Shown here one piece after another: positions 52,301 to 61,300 of a stretch of DNA of 64,000 bases. Where the stretch lies: contig CM067081.1 in assembly GCA_034008185.1 (NCBI GenBank), positions 103,487,265 to 103,551,264 of the forward strand, read 5' to 3'. Each line of letters opens with the position of its first letter. The stretch's first letter is position 1. This stretch comes from Gorsachius magnificus. Taxonomy: Eukaryota; Chordata; Aves; Pelecaniformes; Ardeidae. The translations under genes and the position numbers were made by a program. Below the pieces are notes generated by a model. That model was not told the DNA's origin. It was given only the letters and a program-made list of their open reading frames with translations, and did not search any database.

Positions 52301-55300
52301 ACCTTGTGAATGACAAAGGACTGTGAAGACTTAGTAGCTGTTCATTAAAAGCTTACTGGCAGTGGTGTAAGATATGCTTTTGCCAACATCTCTCCCGGAT
52401 CCTGTCACATAATGCTTTTTAGGTTTGCAGTTTCTTATCACTTAGTGGGGAAAACAAATGACTGTTAAATGTTGCTGCAGTAGTCTTCAGCAAATGTGAC
52501 ACTTTGAGCTCATCTGCTGTTTTATTACCTTGAAACATGAAGTGAGATAAGCACGGTGCTTACTCTTTCCTGAAACAAAGAGCTTGTGTCAATAGTTTTC
52601 CATTAACCACAGAAAAAAAGTGGCATTGGATAGGTCACTAAAGAGGTTAAAAGTTTGGTTGCTCATTGTAATTGAATTGGCACCACATTCTGGGGGAAAA
52701 TCTTGCTAGTAGTGGGTGTATCGCCATAAACAATCTAATTACCATCTTGCCAGTAAAGTACGATCCATAGCTTGTGATGGTGGCCCGTAGCATGGATTTC
52801 ATATTAAGCAGAGTGAGTTACCTTCTTGAGAAGTATCCACTGTATGTGTCAGGATATTCCATGGAGCATTGTTAGCAGCAAAGCATGTTTTTCCTTTTTA
52901 TGATGATTTGCAGAGCTCACGATCATCAGAACTTGCAGGTCACTTCAAAGATAGTTAACTAGAGAGCTTCTTAGTGCATTCTAACAGTGATTCTGATGTA
53001 GTTGCTGTGGTTAAATGTTAATGCAGCTCCAGGCAGGCAAGAAAAAGAGGTGTCTTTTGAACGCTCCTAAAGATTAAAATATATATTTTAGTATTAGCTG
53101 GCTTAATGTTACTCTGGCTTGTGAAATGTGTATTTCCAAGCGCTCTTACAGTCTGTGTAATTCTTTCATTGTAGTTTGTAGTACTACGCTTTGGGTAGGA
53201 CAACTTGACAAAAGGACAACTCAACAAGATGTTGGAAGTCTTTTGGAGGAGTTTGGCCCAATTGAATCAATAAATGTAAGTATAAATGGTACAGCATAAG
53301 CTACTTTGATATACCTTTTGGGTACAAAAAGTTCAGACTGTTTTAAGACAGCTTTATTTTTGATAAATTGAAACGAGTCAAGAGCTCTCATTTCCTATAT
53401 GGTTGTGTTTTCTAACGGGTAAACTCAATTCATTTGGCCACTTTGTAGAAAAACAAGAAGGCAGTTGCTTTAGTTTCTTGCAATTTAAAAATGCTCTTGG
53501 GGGTCATACAGAATATTATTCCATTTTCATAAAAATCATGCTTTCTCTGGAGAGAATTGAATGAGAAAGGGCTGTTGAGGAGATGGGTACAGAATTACAT
53601 ACTGTGCTACTGAGTTCCTTGTCTGCTCCATTTTGGTTATAGAAATGTGGACTCTCAGCTGGTGTCTTGTTTCTTTTGCTTGTTTCTCTTCTGTCATTTT
53701 AGTCATAAATATGGGGAACTATTGTTATGCAGTGCTGTATTTAAGGATATTTTTATATATAAATGATAGCTGTTCCGGTAGCTATAAAATTTCATTAAAA
53801 CAAACAAACAAAAAGAAGTGACTGTAATTTTCTTCCTATTACCAAATTTTGTAAAATTTTTTTCTCAAATGCATTACAAATAATAAAAATCATTACAAAA
53901 CTGCAGATAAAACTGAATGTGGAGGTCCAGCTGGCAGCTTGCAGTATATGGAATGAAGTGGGGTATTAGAGTGTCTTGTTTCTTCCAACAAAGTAACTAA
54001 TTGCCAGACCACAGCATTTACATGAGCACTACTGTTTAACAATTTTAAAGGATTAAATACGTCTTGCACAGAATAGAGTTTAAAACTTTCCACATAAGAA
54101 GTTGCTTTTAATTTACTAGAAATTTATATTTCCAGAAGATACTGTCTATGTTAGCCTCTTAAACTAACATTCTTTTTCATAATTCCATAGTCCTTTTTGA
54201 AACACCTGCCAACGTCCCAGCTTACTATAATTGAACACTTGTATGTTGTTCGTTACTTTGTTAATGTGCTAGCAAAACCATTTTTTTTTTCTTAAAATAC
54301 AAACAGATGATACCGCCTCGAGGATGTGCCTATATTGTAATGGTTCACAGACAAGATGCTTACCGTGCCCTACAAAAACTGAGCCGAGGAAACTTCAAAG
54401 TCAATCAGAAATCTATAAAGGTACTGCTTGGAAAATGTCAAGCTGTTCTAAAGTTACTGTAATTACTGTAATCCTTTTTCATCTATTCTGGACTTCAGGG
54501 TATTTTAGACTTTTATGTATTCTGGGTATGGTATTCTGTAAATTTATGTGAATGGACCACTTTTCTTGATAAGTATTCTTCCTGTTCTGTAACGTGACTA
54601 GTGGAACTTGTATCAGTTTTCTTGAAACATTGCTAGTAATTGTCTGTTTAACCAACAAAAATGGTGTTGTTCTAGTCATTACAGTGGACTGTAACTATGT
54701 TTTTCTTGTTGGTGGTAATTTGTCTTATAACAGAGTATAATTATATGTGATAACGCTACAAAGAGTACTAATAAATAAGGAAGAATGCATTCATTAGTGA
54801 AGTTCTTCCTTTTGTGGAACACCATATTAGTGTGCAACACTGTTCTCTGAAGGGAAATAGAATTAATCTTAGTGACTGGGGAACATTTGAAGAAACTGTC
54901 TTTATACATTTTTACAAATTGTGTGCAAGAGTCAAGCCAAGAAATAAGAACTAAGCCTGCTTTAAAAAAGTCTTCTTTCAGAGTTTTATAACTAACCTGT
55001 TTTTCCTGCTCTTTCAATTATTCTTTTCACTTTTTAGCCTCACATGGTAATGCTGTTTTGTGAGAACTAAATATTAAGTCCATTAAAATGGAAACATTTT
55101 ATTGACTACGTGTATTTTTTTTCCCCCAAGATTGCATGGGCTTTGAATAAAGGAATAAAGCCAGATTACAAGCAGTATTGGGATGTAGAATTAGGTGTTA
55201 CTTACATACCATGGGACAAAGTGAAACCTGAAGATCTTGAAAGTTTCTGTGAAGGAGGAATGTTGGACAATGAAACTCTTAGTCCAGGTAAAGTATTGCT

Positions 55301-58300
55301 ACATCTTTAAATGCTCTTAAAAATTGTCTTTTATGCTGGTGTACTGAAGTTGGTGTGGCTGACTTTCATGACTCTGAGGTGCATATAAAATCCTTGAAAT
55401 GGCTAACAAGTGCAGCACATGTAACCCATAGATTGGAGAGAGTCTGTAAGCAGGTAATGACAGTCCCTCATCAGGAGTTGTGCAGCTGTGTTATGAGAGG
55501 CTGGGCTAAAAATGCATGTGGATACTAAGTGACCTGTCAGCTGTGCTGGTGTTTGCCCTTGATGGTAATGCATGATGCAGGTGTGTTGTACTTGTTAGTC
55601 CCAGAGCCAGCTTGGTCCTGTCCCTTCCCTCCTACTGGTTTGTGTGAGGCACCCCTAGCAAAGGAGCCCACCTTTGGAGTACTTGTGTAGCAACTGAGCT
55701 GATGACAAATTTATAATTTCTAAAAAAGTGCCTATAGTTTTCACACTTGTGAAATTTTTGAGTTCCTTTAGCAAATCTCATATGTAAGCAGTGAAAATAC
55801 AGGCTTCTATGGTTGTATTAAGAAAATGACACCTGTTATAACCAGCAGCTTCAAATCAGTTGCAGGCTTTAAATCAATATAGAGTGACTAGTGTGCTGGC
55901 TGTTGTGATTTTTGTAATATTAAATGAATGCAGTACTTAAAAATTGAAATTGCCTTAAGTTCTTTGAATTGGTACTCTAGACTACTGTGTTGGTTTTAAC
56001 CATTGTGTGATGTGCTGTCTAGTTACTGAAACATTTCACGATTTTGTCATTCTGTCCAATTTGCCTTCATTAGGTGGTGGTTATTCTAAATAGTAGCATC
56101 TCTTCATGTTAAATAGACAAAAATAAGTTGAGCATGTATTTTAAATGAAAGTCTAACAAATGATAAACATAACCTCAATGTGTTCCAGTCTTCTCAGTGC
56201 TTTTTTCTTTCCATAATGCCTCTTCACCGAACCCTTTTTTTCTGCTTAGCTGTCTTTTTCCAGGCAGTTCTGACAAAGAATAGAAGCCGTATTTCTTCTG
56301 CTGTATTTGATGCTGCTCTTTTTTTTTTGCTGTGATTCTTTATTGTTATATTCTCCTTTTCCATGTCCAAGACTTGAAAATGCTGTTTTTTCAGAAATTA
56401 CTTCTCAAATTTGTGAAAAAGCCGCTGCCTTCTTGCTTGAGAGCAATGGAACAAATCTGTTGAAAGCTTGTCCCAAAACAGCCGTACTGTTTTTGTTACA
56501 GATAATGTGTTTCAGAGTCCTGGCGTGTATAAATGCTGTCAGTGCAAAGAATTGTTAAATGACTAATGAAAGGAATAGATGTACTTGCTATTTTTCAGTG
56601 ATTTGCTGTACTGTGTTTAAAGTAATCTGGGATTTTTGTTGTCAGAAATATGTTTAAATACTTAGCTCTGTGCTTCTCATTATCGGAATATTTTCAATTA
56701 CATAATTTTTGTAAACATCACAAAGCATGGTAGTTTAATAGGCAGTACTTGACTAACTTGTCCACTTCTGCTGAGCTGATACATGTATGTTTGTGTTTTG
56801 GGGTTTTTTTTGTTAATACAGAGTGGAAGGGGATTCCCAAGAAGTCTGAAAACGAAGTAGCTCAAAATGGAGGTGCAGAAGCTACACATAATGAACCAGT
56901 GTCGCCTATACCTAAAGCTTTACCTGTTCCAATTCCCGTTCCCCTGCCTGCACCAATAACGGTACCTCCTCCACAGGTGAGAGTTGCTTCTCATTTGCTC
57001 TGGATATCTAAACAAAAACTTACTTTAAATAATAATTCTTTATGGCAATATGTAAGGTAAAGAGAAGGAGGAAATATGATGAATGGTAACTAGTTGATTT
57101 TGTGTGTGTGTGTTTGTCATGTTGTTGTCCCTGGTTAAAAATGCTCTTGTTAGCAGACTGGCTATGCTGTCAATTTATGAAGATAGTTTTCCTGTGTTGT
57201 AAATTATGTACCTGAAATCCATTATTTGAGCTTCTTGTAAAAGAGCAATACGGTCTCATAGAAGAACATTCCTCTTCTGCTAAGTCACACTGGCAATGGA
57301 AGACTTAAAAAAAGCCCATTAGGGTTTTGGAGTATGTTTTGTGCCCAGCAGGAGCAGAGCCTCTGGTTTGATTTCCCTGAAAAGGGATGTATTTTGCATG
57401 TACCAGAACGGGCAGCCCTGGGAACTGAGTCAGCACGTGGTTAGTGGGAATGATGGAGGATTTGCTCCAAAACCTCGTTGCTGCTCTAATGCTAATGTAG
57501 GCAGAGTGTATGTGTGTCTGCCAGATCTTTATTTCAAGTATTGTAGGACTGTACTTATAGTATCTGTTCTCTCAGTCCCGGATAAATTATTGCAGTAGCT
57601 TCTTTTTATTAACGGGCTGAATTACGTCCTCCCAGTTTTATGATTGCATTATTTTCTTTTTCTGTTTTTGTAACTAATTTTCCTTGCTGTTGGCTTAAAT
57701 AAGCACTAGACCTTCTAAAATATGCACATTGCTTTCACATTTGTTCATATTGTGTATACTCTTGTTGAACAGCCTTTGGGAATTTAATATAAAAATTTTC
57801 ATACTCCTCCTTTGTTGGTACAATGGTTCTTTAGTCAAAGCTGATGATGTATGTTCACTCACTAAAAGAACACTCTGAAATTTTACCATTAGTTTAAGTA
57901 GCATGTAATAATTATTACTCCCTCCTCCAGTGCTTTATAATCATATTTCTTTTAGCTTTACTTATTGACAGATGCATTACTACTTTTACAGTAATAGTTT
58001 CTTTCTTGTCACTGTTAAAATAGTTGTATACCTCCTCCCAAATGGGAGGAAGTGTGAATAAACTGTTTTGTATCTTGAGAAAATGTGATTTGTGAACTAC
58101 AATATGGCAGACACTCAGAAAAGATCAAGAACTCACTTTTATGTATAGCCAATAATGTGATGTAAGAACATAGTATGTTGAATTTTGTGTTGTTTTGACA
58201 CAGAATTCCTGAAATGCTGTAAGGTATTATTAGTAAATGAACACTTACGTCAAATTTCTAATTTTAGAGAGTTTTAATAGCCATTAACTGTATTAAATAG

Positions 58301-61300
58301 TAATGATTTTGTTTATTTTCCTTAAGTCCATGCTGAAAAAGAAAGTGTAAAGGAAAAACCAACCAGTTTCAGAATACATTGACTGTGCTGATTGCTTGTC
58401 TCAGCTTCATCAGCTTCAGTTTTTTACTATGGCAAAGAAACTTGTGTCTTCACAATTCAGGCCAGGATCAGAGATTTATATTTAGTCTTCATCTTTGGCT
58501 TCACTGTGAACTTTTTTATGCTATTTTATACTTCACCAATTCAGTTGTCTTCTCTGGCTGTAAAATTACAATAGTTCAGTAATTTGTAAATAGTTCTTAA
58601 AACTTACAAATTAAATGCAGCTGTGATGATGTTAGTGGAGTTAGTAGTAAAACTTAACACGTTTTGTAACATGCAAATGTGACCTAATACCTCAAGGAAA
58701 AAGCTCATTATATTCCACTTCCTTTGTTTAAATAACTTTGTAGAGTACCATTACATTTTAATTAGCGGGTGTATTTTTGTCATCCGATACAAGCAGAACT
58801 GTCTTCATTTGTGTTTGGCTTCAGTGTTCAGGACTGTAAGAGGTGGGGAGGTTATGAGTGCTGGGTAGCTGCTGATACTGTCCAGCCTGGGATGGGCGTC
58901 AGTACAGTGATACCAGGTTACTTGATCTGTCCATCTGGCTGCTCCCCTGTAGCCATGGAAAGCACCCTGCCCACCCTGGTCCCTCTGACGGGAGGAGCAG
59001 GTTTGATGCGGGTGGTATGTCAGAACAGGCTTTTTGCATTGTCCTGATCCAGGCTGCAGCGGTCAAGCACAGGGCTGCCTGACAGATAACCCCAAACAGC
59101 TTTGACTGCTTGATTCCTATAACATACTCTCTTTTCTCACTTTTTGACCTTCCTTTTTGTTGTACTTCCTTCTCCCTTTCTCTGCTCCAGTCTCCTCCCA
59201 AGTACACAACTCTCCCCTAATTATTTTTTCCATGTTGGTCCCAGTTTTGCCACATCCCTACCCAGATTTGCTATTCATAGTATGATTACGTAAGTAATAT
59301 TGTCCTTGTATGATATTCCTGGATATGGTTACTTATGCACTGTTGGCCTCACAAGCAACGTCCTTTTCCCCATAAGATCCCCAGTGCTCCTTTCTGGTTA
59401 TTTGTTAAATTTGGCTATTGTTCACAAAGCACCCTGTTAACCACCTGCAAAATCCAGCCATCCCTTATCTGTAACTTGTCAGCTGCTCACATTGTTACCT
59501 GTCACATCTGGCAGTTTCTCATGTGTCCAGTAGCTTCTCATGCCCATGATGCCCTTAATGCCCTTTCTCATGAAGCTTAACTTCAGACCAGGGCCCAGTC
59601 AGCAGCCTCGTGATCTGCCCATAGCCCTAACAATCCCATGCTCAAAGGAAGGATGGGAAGGAGCTGCATCACTCCTTTCTCTGGTAGAGCCTGAATGGGC
59701 CTTCTGTGCTACCCACCTGCTTGGGCTGGACACACAGGGATGGAGTCCTGCTCTGCTGGATGTTACCTGTGAGCAGTGTAACTTAACTGTGGATTGACCT
59801 CCTATTACTGACAGTATCACCTTGACCCATGAATGCAACCTCTGTGTAGTAAGGCATTTAAAATCGAGAACGTTTTTCTAAGTGTGATAGCCTGCATAGG
59901 TAAGTCTGGTCTTTGGCCTCAATAGCACACACAGTGTCTTCTCAGCCAGAGGGTCCTGGGTTGTTGGCAAGATAGGTGCAATATTTGTGTTGTGCCACTG
60001 GAGTGAGCCCTTTTCTTGCCTATAGATTCAGATCTCTGAGCTGTTGCTGAATCTGGTCCACTTTTGCAGGTCTGAGCAATCCACCTCAGTGGTCTGCTCT
60101 GAGGGTAGGTGTCTGTTTATTTTTAAGTCATATTGTAGTATCCAAGATCACTTTTAAGTCTATTTCTTGGTTATTGAGAGTCAATTGCATTTAATAGCAC
60201 TTGTGATATCACTTGTGTAGTGCATTCATTGCGGTTTTGGGCAGTTGGTGTTCCATTCTCCTGGCAAAGCTGGGTGTTACGCTACCAAAACTGCCATTCT
60301 TTTACAGTGAACCATGGCTCAGGCTTTGCTGGGGTTATACATTGAAGTCCAGGGGGTTTGCTGTAGCCACCTTTTCTGTAAGTTTCCAAATCCAACCCGA
60401 AGTCCCTTTTCTTCATTGAATGGGTTTTCAGCCAGAAACCAGAGTCCAAGTTGAGTGTGTACCTCCCAATTTTCTGATGTATTTCTCAATCCCATGTGCT
60501 CCTTGTCCTTATAACTAGATATGGGAGTTGTGCATTGGTCCAGTATCCATCCCGTACCCTTCCTATTGAAACTGGCAGACTTGTCCTTTGCAGTCTTCCT
60601 GCTGGTGATGCCAGATGTGGTTAAATATATATTTACTTGTCTTGGAGCACTGTAGGTAGGCTGTGCTCCTTTAGTTCACAGGGCCAATGATTCTCCTTCA
60701 AGTCTCAGTCTGAGAGGTGTGCAGTAAGAAATAATTGTACCTGGACACAGCCCAAACCCCAAGACATGTTCATTGAGATGTACCTGGCAGTCTGCATTAG
60801 TTATCAAGAGGTTAGTTATTTCAGTTTCCACTGTTGCTAGTAAAACACCAGGGTTTCCCAATATTTGTCTCCCCATTAATAAAGGGTATCCTCAGTAGCG
60901 TTTTTCTTACTTTGTTTTATCCAATTACTTGTCTTTTATTCTGAAACTGTTCACCAGTCCTCTGAGTTTGTTGTCTGTCAATGTTTATTAGCCATTGGTT
61001 CTATCTCTTTAGCAGAGAAATTTTACACTTCAAATTGTGTTTTAAATTAGATGTGATGTTTATGCACAGATTTTTACCACCTTGCTTTTTTTCTTTCTGC
61101 TTAAAAGAAGTTTTAACCTGCTACTTACAATTATTTATTAGAGGGTTAACTAGTTAGAAAAAATTAAGTACAGCAGTTAAGTTTGGATAATTAGGTATGA
61201 ATATTCTCTAATACCTATCTAAATCATCTTCCTTTGATGTTACTTCTATTCTGGTTCCATCATAATATTTTTACTATTCATTATACTTTCTCAAGCCATC

